Source: Bactericera cockerelli
Lineage: Eukaryota; Arthropoda; Insecta; Hemiptera; Triozidae
Direction: 5' to 3'
Assembly (NCBI GenBank): GCA_024516035.1
Contig: CM044957.1
Location: 3,073,017-3,137,016 of the forward strand
Length of the DNA stretch: 64,000 nucleotides
The position numbers were made by a program, and so were the translations under genes. Below are positions 1 to 11,934 of the stretch, piece after piece. The notes beneath the pieces are model-generated. The model did not search any database, was not told the DNA's origin, and saw nothing but the letters and a program-made list of their open reading frames with translations. Position 1 is the stretch's first letter. Each line of letters begins with the position of its first letter.

Positions 1-411
1 ATGTGCGATCTGGGGGAGGTTAATGTGGGTAGCTAGTGATTAAGAGATGTGGGTAGCTAGTGGTTAAGAGTAGTCAGTACAGTAAAAAATAGAGAAGAAA
101 AATATGCAGTTGTAATTTTCATCGAAATCGCTTCAGCGTTTTCAATTGTCTCTTCGGAATGTCTCTCGGGGATCGAACTCGGAATGTCTGGACTACGGGC
201 AGTAGTCTCCACCGTCACTCCACGGAGGCTGGCTTGATTTACCCAGTAACTGACTGGGAACTATTATATTTTCAAATGCCTATCAGAACGAGGTATAACC
301 ACGGAATGGGCAAACTAAAATACAAAGTGCAAATCAATTTTTTGGATTTCGATAATTTGAATATGAAGTCACTTTATTTAGCCACAGAAACAAGTTTTAT
401 TCATGCACAAT

Positions 412-590
412 ATTTCCCGGGAGCTCAGTGGTAATCGAGAGGTCACGGGTTCGAAAACCAGTCGACACATGACAAGTTATCCTGCTACTTGCGATTTTGA
501 CACACATTGATATGTCTAGGGTTTACTGCTGGAATGGGACTAATGAGTCCTAATCGAGCACTATAAACAAGGTGATATAATAATAATAAT
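412..590 (+). repeat. tRNA-derived SINE, family E (diverged)
   Basis: A tRNA-like head with an A-box-like AGCTCAGTGGTAAT and a B-box-like GGGTTCGAAAACC is followed by a non-tRNA body (ACATGACAAGTTAT, then ACTAATGAGTCCTAAT) and an (ATA)n tail. The same head and body recur at 25,422-25,620 (+) and, as a head fragment on the minus strand, at about 63,620-63,720. This marks a dispersed SINE, not a tRNA gene. The first 400 bases of the window hold nothing else I can support. Confidence 0.7.
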
Positions 591-1825
591 AAATTTTATT
601 TTATATCTTCAATGTTATATTATTATAATAATAATAGAAGTTACTAATTTCACGTTTTTATAGCATGTCCATACACTTTGAGCAACAGTAGGACCATAAT
701 TTTACTAAAAAGAACTGTAGCTATCAGGTCTCATTACTATCTGATGAACAACGGGGTTAAGTGGCAGAGCCTAAGGCATTAACTTCGCCCCGGATTACAA
801 AACAATTGTAATAAAAATTAATATTTCTTTTTGTACATATTTCTAAGTTTTTTTTTTAATTTATTGTTATATTTTTTGTTGTTGTTGATGATTGTTTTGT
901 AAAAAAAATAAAGTGTAAATAAATAAATAAATAAAACATTTTACAGTTACAAGGATAAATGTGTACAATGGCTGCAATAAGCCCACTCTCTTCAACTTTA
1001 CAGGACTTCTATAGCACTGCCCTAAAAAATCATTTCGCTATGATTTTCTGTTATAGTCTACTTTAAAAAAATACAGATCATTTGAACAAAATCTACGAAA
1101 GTGACAGTCTAAAAATGACAATCTTTTGACATTTACTATTCCGGATTTTATTTGCCCTATGGGAGGAGCATAGGTGTTCATTTTGTAGGTGAAACATATT
1201 TACCTCCGGTATTTTGTAGAAGAAATCTTCTACAAAAATTAAATGTACCTAAACACAACATCTTTCCTATTCTCTACGGTTTGAATTTCCATTTTGACGG
1301 GACACTGCAACCAGTGACTCAGCAACTCTTCTGTGTAACCAATGAGGAAGTACATTTTCCTCGGATGAATAGATCGTTCAACAATGCCTCCTAGCCTAAT
1401 TATGTTGTGTTGTCGCTTGATGATGATTTCCGACAAGAAGAGATTGTGCCAGGTTCCTCTGAGAAATCGACGCATGAACTCATCTTCCACTGCAGTTTCC
1501 GAAGGCCTCAGCCCATCCAGCATGTTAGCTGAAGAAGAAAGAAAAGGTCAAGAAAATAAGAGAGAGATCTCAAAACCAATGATTTTGTGAGAGGTAATAA
1601 TAAGATCACCATTCACCTTTTTGTACTGCCGGATTAGGACTATGAAGTACCAAAATTCTAGCAGTTTTACAAGACATATTATTATGTAGTCAAAATCCCA
1701 AATGGGATGGTAAACTGGATTTTCTCACTTTTTCTTAACTATTACTCATGACAAGCTGGAAACCCATTGAACTTTGACAAAAACTTCCCAACAGTATTCT
1801 TATTTCATTCTAAGTGTTTTTTTTC
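591..1825. other. Intergenic, AT-rich, no gene seen
   Basis: An ATA/AAT microsatellite occupies about 576-650. At about 740-935 a segment ends in a poly(A)-like (AAAT)n tail and may be the 3' end of an old retroelement, whose family I cannot name. From 936 on there are short ORFs but no splice-bounded conserved coding sequence. Confidence 0.5.
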
Positions 1826-2110
1826 ATTAAAAGATGAGTGTTTCACAGCCTTTTTTTATTTTGTAGCCATGAATCTGTGAAACAGGAGCTACTGTAGACA
1901 CTTGTGGTCTGTGTTGTAGCTTGCCCATCCTGTAGTATACCTCCCTTCTGACGGGTAAGAAGTGACTCAATACTTCCCATTTAGGTGCTGGGTCAACACG
2001 AGCGTACCAGAAAGTGTCCTTTACATCAACTGTAACCAAATTTAGATTACAAAAAAATTTCAGCTTGGGGAAACAAACTTCCATATGGCAAGTGAGTGCA
2101 TGAGCTGATC
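1826..2110 (-). repeat. tRNA-derived SINE, family A (minus, diverged)
   Basis: The body matches the family seen in full at 38,319-38,649: GTGTTTCACAGCC, a CTCCCTTCTGACGGG block, and the GGTGCTGGGTCAACACGAGC block in reverse orientation. The head is degraded. The 3' tail points to 1,826. It directly abuts the Tc1-like element that starts at 2,126. Confidence 0.7.
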
Positions 2111-2125
2111 GCAAGCCTTTATATA

Positions 2126-4555
2126 CAGGGTGGACCAAAAAAACGTTTACACCCGTTAATGGTAGATTACTGACGACATTTCTAGGACGGATTTGCAATC
2201 CGTTTTTTCGGATTCGCCTTTATAACTGCACAAAGTGATTTTTTGCAACTTTCTGAAAAAGTCCGACTTTGGCTTATTCTTCAGGTCAGAACTTTTTTCC
2301 TGTTTAAGATGAGTTGATTCTGAACATTTCTGTAGAAAGCCAACAAAATTTCGATGTTTCGAGCTACACTACTTTGTTTTTTACGGTTTGGTTTGGCATC
2401 TTTTTTGACACTTGAACAGAAAAAAAACACCCAAAAAAACTTTTTTACTAAATAAAACACTCGACATTTGTCCGAACAAATTTTGGCACAGACATGGGCA
2501 AGTTTGATAAAAGTTGGCGGCCGCCCCGAGGATGCTAAAAAATAATTTTACGATTTTTTATCACGTGATCTTCTGGGAAAAATTATTAGATGTTTGCCAA
2601 AAACTGTTCAAAAATCCTAAGAGTTTTCTAGCTGTAGACTGTGTAAGGGCGTCTTGTATTGTTTACAAAAATTGTTTACATTGCTTTTTTTGAATACCGC
2701 GGTCTCAAATGCCTTCATCAGCCAGTTTAGGAAAATTCAAATGATAAATTTCGTGCTTCTCAGATTGTCAGTGGTGTTAGCTAGATGTGGTAGTGCTAAG
2801 AGTGTTAGTCGCATGACCGAGGTTCAATTCTCGACGGTCAATATTATTTTAATTATCGAAAAAAATCTGATGGAATATTTTATTCATACCTGTATCTGAC
2901 CTGTTGTAACACCAACAACTTATGGTTTTTTTGGGGGTAATACCATCTGTAAATTGAGTTATATCAGATACTATTGGTATCACAATACACATAATTATTA
3001 TTCATGTAAGCCCCTGAGAGACTGCCTTGATAATGTAAGGATGGTTTTTCTCATTCTTCCCTAAGAGAGAAAAAAAAACTAGCAAATTTTCCAAACGAAA
3101 ATAGAGTTTATGAAATAAATCCAGGTAAATATGTAGGTAGGTTCTTCTATCATAAACAATACTAATTAAATTACAAATATTTACCGATTGCCAACTTTAA
3201 TAGAAGTCTTGAAAAAAACAAGATAATATTTTGTAAAATTAATAAACTTTTGCAGTCTTTATTATGTTTTATACTATTTTGATATAAACAAAAAGGTATT
3301 TAAAAAAACATTTTGTGTTAGTATGTTCAATGAGAAACGATTAGACGCGCACGATTAGCTCAGTGGTAAAAGCTAGTCCACCCGGTCCGAACGCCAGAGC
3401 CAGCAAAAAATTCATGACTACAAAATCAAAATACTGTTGCCATTTTTTATTTAGCCATACACTATGGATTCTCCTCACACAAATTTTTGAAACCAATGGT
3501 GACTTTAGTACCTTAGTTCTAACTCAGAACTGTCCCTCTACCTTCTTGCCTATCTCTCTCTCTCTCTCTTTCGCTCTCTCTTTCGCCCTCTCTTTCTCTC
3601 TCTCTCTCCCTTCTCAATTCCCTTAGAGGAACTGTTGGAAGTGGCGTCCACCTTCCTGGATGCAAAGGTTGAACCTCTTCATCATATTCCGTCGAATGTT
3701 GCGGAAGATTCCAGGTTTTTCTGTCAGGTCATCGAATGCCAACAGGATTCTTGCTACCAGATTTCGTAAATTATGTTTTTCACGTGATCCCAAATGTTCC
3801 TGTTGGCAACTCCATATGCTAAATGCGTATCTGCCATTTCAGCATCCGAATTATAATAATGTAACTTGTACTAAAAAAAACTCAAGAAGTTTAAAGATAA
3901 TATTTCATAGAATGCAGAAAAGTATGCTTGATAACTATCATCGAGAAACAAACAATCATTCATTTGACTGGCCTTTAATTAATTCCAAGGAAAATAATTA
4001 TCAGACATAAATAGCTAATTACTCTTTGAGTACAAGACGACCCTACACGGTCAACACTTTTAAGATTTTGAACATCATTTTTTGCGACTTACCTGGTTTG
4101 TTTACCCAGAAGATCACGTGATAAAAAATCGTAAAATTATATTTTAGCATCCTTGGGTTGGCCGCCAACTTTTATCAAACTTGCCCATGTCTGTGCCAAA
4201 ATTTGCTCGGGCAAATCTTGAGTGTTTCAAAGTGTAAAAAAATTACATGAGAATTTTTTTTCTATTCAGGTGTCAAAAAAGATGCCAAACCAAACCGTAA
4301 AAAACAAAGTAGTGTAGCTAGAAACATCGAAATTTTGTTGGCTTTCTGCAGAAATGTTCAGAATCAACTCATCTTAAACAGGAAAAAAGTTCTGACCTGA
4401 AGAATAAGCCAAAGTCGGACTTTTTCAGAAAGTTGCAAAAAATCACTTTGTGCAGTTATAAAGGCGAATCCGAAAAAACGGATTGCAGATCCGTCCTAGA
4501 AATGTCGTCAGTAATCTACCATTAACGGGTGTAAACGTTTTTTTGGTCCACCCTG
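2126..4555. mobile_element. Tc1/mariner-like element with about 450-bp terminal inverted repeats
   Basis: The left end TA|CAGGGTGGACCAAAAAAA and right end TTTTTTTGGTCCACCCTG|TA are exact inverted copies flanked by a TA dinucleotide, the target duplication of the IS630-Tc1-mariner superfamily. Inversion extends inward about 450 bp on each side (2,126-2,580 against 4,100-4,555) with a few per cent divergence. No transposase reading frame is seen inside, so it is non-autonomous. The interior includes a tRNA-like segment near 3,348-3,400 and a CT microsatellite at about 3,552-3,610. Confidence 0.8.
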
Positions 4556-4854
4556 TAGATGACACCACTGTAGGATAAAGAAAGAACAAAGCCAGTTACC
4601 TGTATTCCAAGAGTTCCAGGACTTGATGTGCGCAATAGTGTGTGGTGGTCCAGACATTTCATACGTGAGAGGTTTGTCACCTTTCTTAGAGGTTTTATAT
4701 CTGGCAGCTTGCACGTGTTTGTGTAAGCTGGATGATGTGCTCACAGCTCTGGTATTTGCTTGTAGCATGTGACACTGAAATTCAAGGAGCAGGGGGTAGA
4801 ATTACAACAGACTTAGGAAAAATAAGTATTTGTATAAATCTCAATACATAAAAT

Positions 4855-5865
4855 CCATACATTTCACGAAACGCATTTCTTGAAACGTGAAATTTGGATT
4901 TCACAAAACCGATAGATTGAAATACACAGAGGCGCGTACACTGGGTTACAAGAAACTACACGTTTCTAATGCATGAAACGCGTTTCGTTGAAACCAAAAT
5001 ATTTGGTTTCGTGTGATTCAGTTTTGTGTGATCTCTCGGTGATAATTAATAAATAGTATTTAATAGACCGTAGAGGTTATTATTATTTTGTTGTTTTACT
5101 TCCGAGAAATTTCTAATATTAGAAATCGGAAGTACTGTGTTCGTTTTTGTAAAAAAAAAATATTTTTTTGCTCCGATTTTTTTCATATTTCTGGACGTTT
5201 CATAACCTCCTGAGCAAAATTGGTTTTGTGTCCGTCTGTTGGTCCGTCGGTCTGTTAAAACGATTCCTTGTAACGCTCAAATCTCGGTAACTACTCGACA
5301 GATTTTGATGAAATATTGCACACATCTAGGAGACAATTCGTACTAGCGGTTCTGGGTGAAAGAGACCATGCGCCTGACCACTAACTTTTTACTTAAACGC
5401 TTATATCTCATGAACGGTACACCCGATTTTGATGAAATTTTGTATGTATACCTATGCATATTATTGTTTTAAATGTGCTATTTATATTTATTTTTTAACT
5501 TACTATAATTTGACTCTGATATTATTTTAAGAAAATCCAAAATTTTGGACAAAAAAGTCAAAAAATAAGAGGCTGTAGAAAAGTATCCCTGATTAGAAGT
5601 TGAAAGAATATTCTAATAGGGACATTGTCCAAAATAAATGGGAGATGGTGGCGCAAGAAGTTAACAGTACAGGTTATTTTTTTTCAAAGGTTTCTTATTT
5701 ATTTATTTTTCATGTAGGTAGACAGTATCATCTTCATCGGATGACATGACGAACGAAACTAACTAAAAAAGTTTCACCAATGTGCGCGGTCTAGTGAAAT
5801 GCGTTTCGTGAAATTTGTTGCATGAATTGCGTTTCGCGAAACGCGTTTCTTCAGTGTACGACCTG
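4855..5865. mobile_element. Element bounded by imperfect inverted repeats rich in GAAACGCGTTTC
   Basis: Both ends carry several palindromic copies of GAAACGCGTTTCG-like words. GCGCGTACACTGGGTTACAA on the left is mirrored by CAGTGTACGACCTGCC on the right. Between them is a different repeat (about 5,076-5,600) beginning ACTTCCGAGAAATTTCTAAT; a partial relative sits at 18,506-18,560. No protein is recognisable. The superfamily is uncertain and the boundaries are approximate. Confidence 0.5.
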
Positions 5866-6855
5866 CCTAAGATGTAAGAAAGGGATTACAGATAAGAGAT
5901 ACTCACTGATAAGAGCTTGCAAACTGTTAATTTCTCCTTTCCAATGATTCTGAGCATTATGCAAGGAAACATTCTTCAAGAGCAACTCAGGCTGATGTAT
6001 CCAATGGAATGGAAAGTTCTCAACTCAATTTTCCACTGACCACAGAAGACTTGAAAACTTAAAATGAAACTAATAGGTATAACTGCAAAGTTTCAAAAAA
6101 GTAGATTTTATTGGACTAGTCTAAATTTGAAAATTTCCCGCTTTATTATGTACAATAACAAACAGATGTCACAGATTTGTGATCTGTTGCTCAGTATTCT
6201 CCCCTCACTCTCCCCTCAACCCTCAACCCCTGTCCCCTCCCCTGTGCCTTCAAACTGATTCGTTTTCCATCCATTTTAATTTCTGGAAAATCTTTTTAAC
6301 ACTTTTCTTATTTTCATGCTCTTCTGCCTGTCTGGTAGATATTAATTGCTGGATTGTTCAATTGCTGAAGCTGTTTATAAAATTTACACGTTGCTCGGTC
6401 ATCTAGCTTCATACCAAACAGTTATCTACTCATTCTAAGGTATGTATCAGATACATTTATTATTTCATTTAATTTATAAGCTCCTCAATCCTGAGCTTTT
6501 CCGGGTGTGTGGGTGGTTGACTACAAGAAGTTAATCAATAAAACACATCCTACGAAGGGTACAAACATTGTGCATCCTTTTACAATGGCTTTATTAATTT
6601 ATGATTCAATTTCAGCCAGTACACATCAATGCTTTTAAAGCTTTTGGAGTTCTTAAAGGAACATTGGGTATTCTATATTCAGTGCTTTAGTAATTTAAAA
6701 CTGGTGGATTATTTCAGATGTAAATTTCTTTGGTAAATATGAAATCTAGGCAGCAAGCTTCACGCTGTGATTTTTGTCTGGGAAAAGGTATAGGAAATAT
6801 TGAGTTTTGATGGCAACCTGTAACGCTTGCTGCAAAGTTGAAACAAAACGAAGTA
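5866..6855. other. Intergenic, no gene seen
   Basis: AT-rich sequence with a short pyrimidine- and CCCT-rich patch at about 6,200-6,250. Short open frames here lack conservation or splice context that I can recognise. Confidence 0.5.
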
Positions 6856-7218
6856 CAGTAGAACCCTGTTGTTATGAACTTATTGGGACCAGGGGTAGTT
6901 CATAATACCGGGGTTCAATGTAAAAGTTCATAATATTGGGGTTCCATATAATCATAGGTAAAAGAAAGGGAAATCAGGCAAATTTTAGACATATAAATGG
7001 GCATACATGTATTTGAATGTTAATTTAAGTACAGATTAGGTATAAAAATACAAAATATGTATGTACATTGTACATAGACCTATTGTGAGGATCAAAAGAA
7101 GTCAGTAATTCTTGAGAAATTAGAGAAAATTTCCATTAAAAAAAAAAAATTGCGGAAAAAAAAGTTCATTTTATCCGAAGTTTATAATATTGGGGTTCAT
7201 AATAACGGGGATCTACTG
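6856..7218. mobile_element. pogo/Tigger-like MITE
   Basis: The left end TA|CAGTAGAACCCTGTTGTTAT and right end ATAACGGGGATCTACTG|TA are inverted, and the element is flanked by TA. Internal copies of GGGGTTCATAATA lie on both sides of the centre. The terminus resembles the CAGTAGAACC ends common in pogo/Tigger non-autonomous elements. No ORF. A diverged relative starts at about 62,573. Confidence 0.7.
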
Positions 7219-8288
7219 TATATAATTTTTTGTGAATTTTTTTACATATTGTGCAGTTGCACAGCTACAATTAGTTTCTTGAACACATTAAAAGGTAAAA
7301 TATACCTCATCTTCGCCAAAAATCAAAAAGCTTTATTTACTGATTATTTACTGATTTAATAAAAAAAAGTGCAACCTAGAACAAAAAACTACCTAGATTT
7401 TTTTTTTATATAAAAGTTTGTTTAACTGAAGCAAAATCAAGTAATTCACTCTTCCTGTGTATTAAAAAAAAAAAAAAAAAAAAATAGGTATGTGCTGTCT
7501 AAACTAAATAACTTTTTTGGTATAAATGATATGCGAGTGTGAGTTGTATACAAAAATTGATAGAAGAAGTAATGATGTATGGAGGAAATAGAAGGATTTG
7601 AAACATGTGGTAAAAGAAGAAGTATTGATAAAAGAGGAAAAGAGGTTGAAGAGGTAATGTTAAGGAAGAACCAAGAAAGAAAACTGAAGAAAAGATAAGG
7701 TGCTGCACAGGAAGTGAGGAAGGGAAAGATTCATGAAGGAAATGTCAACCCTAAGTAGGTATGTTTAAGAAAGGGAAAAAATAATAAGAATATACTACAG
7801 GCTTACTACAAAGCCTTGAATATTGAATTTTCATCCTGAAGGGAGAAAATTCAAATTTAAACCCAATTGATTCTTATCAATTTGAACAATTTTAGAAAAA
7901 TAGGTATTTTGAAAAGAGTTATAAAGTTAATGATGCAAAGCTCGTTTTTTGGACCCTAATTATGCATCATTATGTTTTTAATGGCTTGCTGTGAGTTAAA
8001 GAAAAAATATGACCAGATGTCCATCCTTTTCTTACCTTACAGGTAATATAAAGTGAGAAAAAACTGAAATAATCCACCAGTTCACAATTGAAAGATAAAA
8101 GTGATGTCTTGTGTTATAAGTTGTAATTCATTATTAATGAAGCAAGTTAAATAAATAAATAACTATAATGATAAATATTTCCTCAAAAAAGTCTTTGGTA
8201 CCTCCAAATTGTGATTGAAAAAAAAATCTTGCTTATGAATGGTAAAATTTAGACTCATGGCGCCTTCAGTATCTCTCTTTCAACTATA
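7219..8288. other. Upstream flank of the MSANTD3-like gene
   Basis: AT-rich with poly(A) tracts at about 7,464-7,484. The last bases contain CCTTCAG before the start codon, a possible 3' splice site for a 5' UTR exon, but no promoter element can be assigned with confidence. Confidence 0.4.
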
Positions 8289-10609
8289 ATGAGTGCAAAA
8301 CGTTTTACAACTGAGGAAATAAATTTTGTCAAAGAAGAAGTTTCAAAAAGAGGCTTAATAATAAACACCAAAGAATGTGATGCTGTTACTGTTGTGAAGA
8401 AGAAATTAACATGGGAAGAAATTGCAGCTGCTTACAACAAGGTGCCATCTTTTGAGAAGGTAAGTTTTCTATTTTATGTACTTTTTAAGATATACCTTGT
8501 ATTCAGTTCTTCTTAGTTATCAATATTAGTTGCACACAGAATTTATTCAGCAAAGGTGAACATTGATAATCATGATATTCCCATATCCTCAAAGGGACTC
8601 TTTCATCAGTGCTGTAAAATGTATATTAAAACAATGAAATATAACCTCAATTTTTTTTGAGGGATAAAATATTGTTTTTGAAATGAACCCATATTATATA
8701 ATAAGTTAACTAAAATAAACAAAAAGTATGCTAAATAGGTAGCTAAATAGTAACATGTTATTTTTCAGAGAACAACCAAACAACTTCAGAAATTATGGGA
8801 TAATGTAAAAATGAGAGAGAAAAATAAGCAAAGAGCCAATAAGAATATTTTGAACATTGAAAATGGCACCAGATTTTGTCTTCCTTCTCCTCACACCTTA
8901 AATAGTTCATTATTATCAGCTTTTGCCAGTGAAACTCCTGTACCTGACCCATCTGATTTCCTGGAAATACCTACAAGAAGAGATTATTCACTAAGTCCTA
9001 GTAGAACAATCCCTGAAGTAGAGGTGGAAGATGATACTGAGTCAGAGGGTAAGTCCAAATAATCTAGTGTAATGTCTCACCACAGATTGTTTTAAGGTAT
9101 TTCATTTAAAGATTAAATGAGTTTAAAGATCACTCATAGTGGAGTCATTGTGATTTTATGTTTGTTCACTCATTTAATTTAAAGAAAAAATCTGCCAATA
9201 TTTATATAAATATTACTTTCTTCTTATACTCTTTTCATCATATTCAGTGGGTAACGAAAAATGATTGAATTTCCTTTATCAGTGTATTTTGACACCTGTA
9301 TTTATCTTAGTTGCATGCCAGCTTGCAGGTGAAAATAAAGATTTTGTGCTCTAAGTATTCTTTTACACCATCAGCTTAGGTAGGCTAGAAGATCTCAGTC
9401 TTCAAACACAAGCAGACAATAATTATTATACATACAGCATCACTTCCAGAAGCATACCACAATCACACTCACATTTTCATTTATTATTATTTCAAAATTA
9501 GTGTTTTAAACCCTTTTTTTTCGTAGTGGTAGGGTTTGGATATTAATCTAGCCACCACACCCTAAAGGGTACAATTTGTATGTACTTTCAGCATTGAATA
9601 ATAACTCATAATCTACCTAGCTCGAGAAATGCTGTGTACAAATGAAAACAACTTTCATTGGCCTGATTCTCAAGGCCCTTGTCAGTTATCATACAATTGT
9701 ATGTGATTTCTTCACTATGTGGTCACTGTTTCTTTAATGTCTTTTCAACTGCATGCTCATATCACGAAGGGGGTTCTACCCTCCCTTTCCTGGAAACCCA
9801 CAAATCAGCTACTCAAATTAACTTCACCCAGACTGAGTAGGGCCGGGAATAGCCAGCTACACGAAAATTCAAATTAAACTATTGTAAATGTTGATACCAA
9901 GCTATGATAATGATAACCTCTGTTTCAGATCCATTGAGTTTCTCTCCAACAGCATCATTCCTCAAGACTCAATTATTAAAAAGACAACAGAGGAAGAATG
10001 AAATAGGTAAAATAATAATATTGATGAAACTTCCAGAGTTGTGAAACTCATATTGTCCGAACAGATATTACTCATACTCACCTTACTTATTTGTCAAGAA
10101 AGAATATTCTGTTCATACAAAAGTACATGTACCACTCATAATATGACAGATCTATCATACCATCGTAATACATATGACAAACCAATTTGTCTTGTTCAAG
10201 GGGGGGGTCAGAGAAAATGTGTAGATAAAAACAGTACATCATTATGTTTAAATTAAATTTTGTGATAAATGCATGTTTTAATTTCTAGCTAAAGCAATAT
10301 ACCTATTTGTAATTTCTTGAATCATTGAAATTATAAAGTTAGTTAATATTTTTTTATTGATGAATTTTCTCCTGTTTTTCAGGTAGTAAATCTGGACTAT
10401 TAGAGCTTCAAAAATCAAGAGATGCAGAATTGCACAGAAAGAAAATGGAGGAGATGGACATTAGGCTTGAAATAGCCCGAAATGATCTGGAAACTGCTCA
10501 GTACCTCAGTAATTCAGCAAAGAGGAAATCTGACTTAGAAGAGGAAATTTTAAGAAGAAAATTAAGTAAACTAGATGAAGAAAAGGACAGTGTTTCCAAA
10601 TGTTCTTGA
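8289..10609 (+). CDS. MSANTD3-like Myb/SANT-like DNA-binding protein, four exons
   Basis: Exons 8289-8459, 8769-9048, 9929-10006 and 10383-10609 all join with GT..AG borders and a consistent reading frame, giving a 251-aa protein ending at TGA 10607-10609. Residues about 1-75 form a Myb/SANT-like domain: FTTEEINFVKEE, WEEIAAAYNK, then LQKLWDNVKMREKNK across the first intron. This is the tryptophan and helix spacing of the MSANTD3/zeste-like family, which arose from transposon DNA-binding domains. The middle is Ser/Pro/acid-rich. The last 70 residues are a charged coiled coil (MEEMDIRLEIARNDLE). Expected to be nuclear and DNA-binding. The architecture matches MSANTD3 (N-terminal SANT, C-terminal coiled coil), but other Myb/SANT paralogues cannot be excluded. 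An AATAAA at 10771-10776 would serve as polyadenylation signal. Confidence 0.8.
9745..9880 (-). repeat. 3' part of the 5S-derived SINE, in intron 2 of the MSANTD3-like gene
   Basis: The minus strand reads the SINE 3' body found complete at 20,134-20,398: the blocks ACTCAGTCTGGGTGAAG, AGCTGATTTGTGGGTTTCC and GGAGGGTAGAACCCCC. The 5S-like head is missing, so it is truncated or spliced off by decay. Confidence 0.6.
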
Positions 10610-10770
10610 AAGTCATACCAAGTAAAAATATGTAAATCCTTAAAAGAAATATCTTCCCGTGAAGATGTTGAGTACTATCTCTATGCCTTGATCCTCATTT
10701 TCTTGTTACCTTCATTTATTTTTTACATTATAAAGAAATTGTTTCATAACATAAATTAATCTTAATATGT

Positions 10771-10776
10771 AATAAA
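10771..10776 (+). terminator. Polyadenylation signal AATAAA, MSANTD3-like gene
   Basis: A canonical AATAAA lies 162 bases after the stop codon and before a fold-back MITE. It is the first clear AATAAA in a plausible 3' UTR. Confidence 0.5.
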
Positions 10777-10837
10777 ATCAATTTACATTAATTCATTTAA
10801 TCAACGGAGCACCGTAATAGCTGGGCTAAATTAGTTT

Positions 10838-11076
10838 TGGCACGGAGTCTCCTGAAAGCATTTAAGTATGTACTAAAAAAAGATTTTTAAAAATTTCATA
10901 CAGGATCCCAGGAGCCACGGCCAAAAACTATAACGGTAACAATCAGGTTTTAGTAAGTTATAATATTACAAGCTTTGTTACCGATGAGGTTTTTGCCGTG
11001 GCTGGCCTCCTATTTGGAATTTTTAAGAACTCTTTCTTAGTACGCACCTTAATACCAAAAAGAGACTCTTGTGCCA
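10838..11076. mobile_element. Fold-back MITE
   Basis: An almost complete palindrome of about 240 bp. The left arm GGCACGGAGTCTCC...GAGCCACGGCCAAAAAC pairs with the right arm GTTTTTGCCGTGGCTGGC...GAGACTCTTGTGCC. The loop is around 10,960. No coding capacity. It sits just beyond the polyadenylation signal of the MSANTD3-like gene. Confidence 0.7.
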
Positions 11077-11910
11077 TATTGGGAGTTATTTGGTCCAACT
11101 ATTTCGAAGTTTGATTTTGAATGGATAAAATGTGAAAGCATTTTGTATGTTAAGATTTGACTTGTTGTTTTATTATTGTTTTCTTAGTTTTATACATATT
11201 CGGGGGTTCATTTTTGAATTCTTACACGGTCTTTTAACCATTGATGTAAATAATAATACATGATTATTCTAAATTGTTAGACAGCCAACATAAAGAAGTT
11301 CAACTGTCAAATCTGGAAAATAATATTTTTTTTTTACAAATGACATCAAATGTTCTAATTATAACCTTTCCCACTGTTGCAATGTAAGATAATTTTGGAC
11401 CAATTTACCATATTTAGTAGATATTTAATTCTGTGTTAAAAATATAATTGAAATTTGTAAAATAATTTTTGTAAAATACTCATTTCGACTCGTTTTTTAT
11501 TTTCATTTATTTACAATCTATTATATCTCTATTCACAACTTGGCAATCAACTATTAACATTTTTTACTCTCGTTATGGAAATGATCTCTGAATAATTTAC
11601 ATATTTAGTGTAAAAAGTGTACTGCTCTTTCCTAGTAATAAAATCCTAGAATTTTGTATCACAAGTTAAAATTAACATAGCTAGTATCTTTGCTCATTGA
11701 CAATGAACTTATGAGTATTGTTGTATTTGCACAGCTCAGATGTGTTATTGGCTTATAGAAAAGAAAAAAAAAAAAAAAAAAAAAATGTCTACTTTACTAT
11801 GTTGAAGAAATTCAAACAGTAAAATGGACATTTTTGTTATATATTGTACTATTAATTAATGTATCCCACTAGTCATCCTTTTCATCATTGTTTTTTTGTT
11901 GTTTTTTTTT
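11077..11910. other. Intergenic, upstream of TBPH
   Basis: AT-rich, with a poly(A) run at about 11,766-11,784. No coding exon is seen. The TBPH leader exon and promoter must lie here or further upstream but cannot be pinned down by eye. Confidence 0.4.
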
Positions 11911-11913
11911 CAG
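11911..11913 (+). promoter_or_regulatory. 3' splice site of the TBPH 5' UTR
   Basis: A 20-plus-base T-rich tract ends in CAG at 11911-11913, 21 bases before the ATG at 11935. This implies that the first TBPH exon is non-coding and lies upstream. Confidence 0.6.
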
Positions 11914-11934
11914 TATCCTTTTACTTAATTTACA

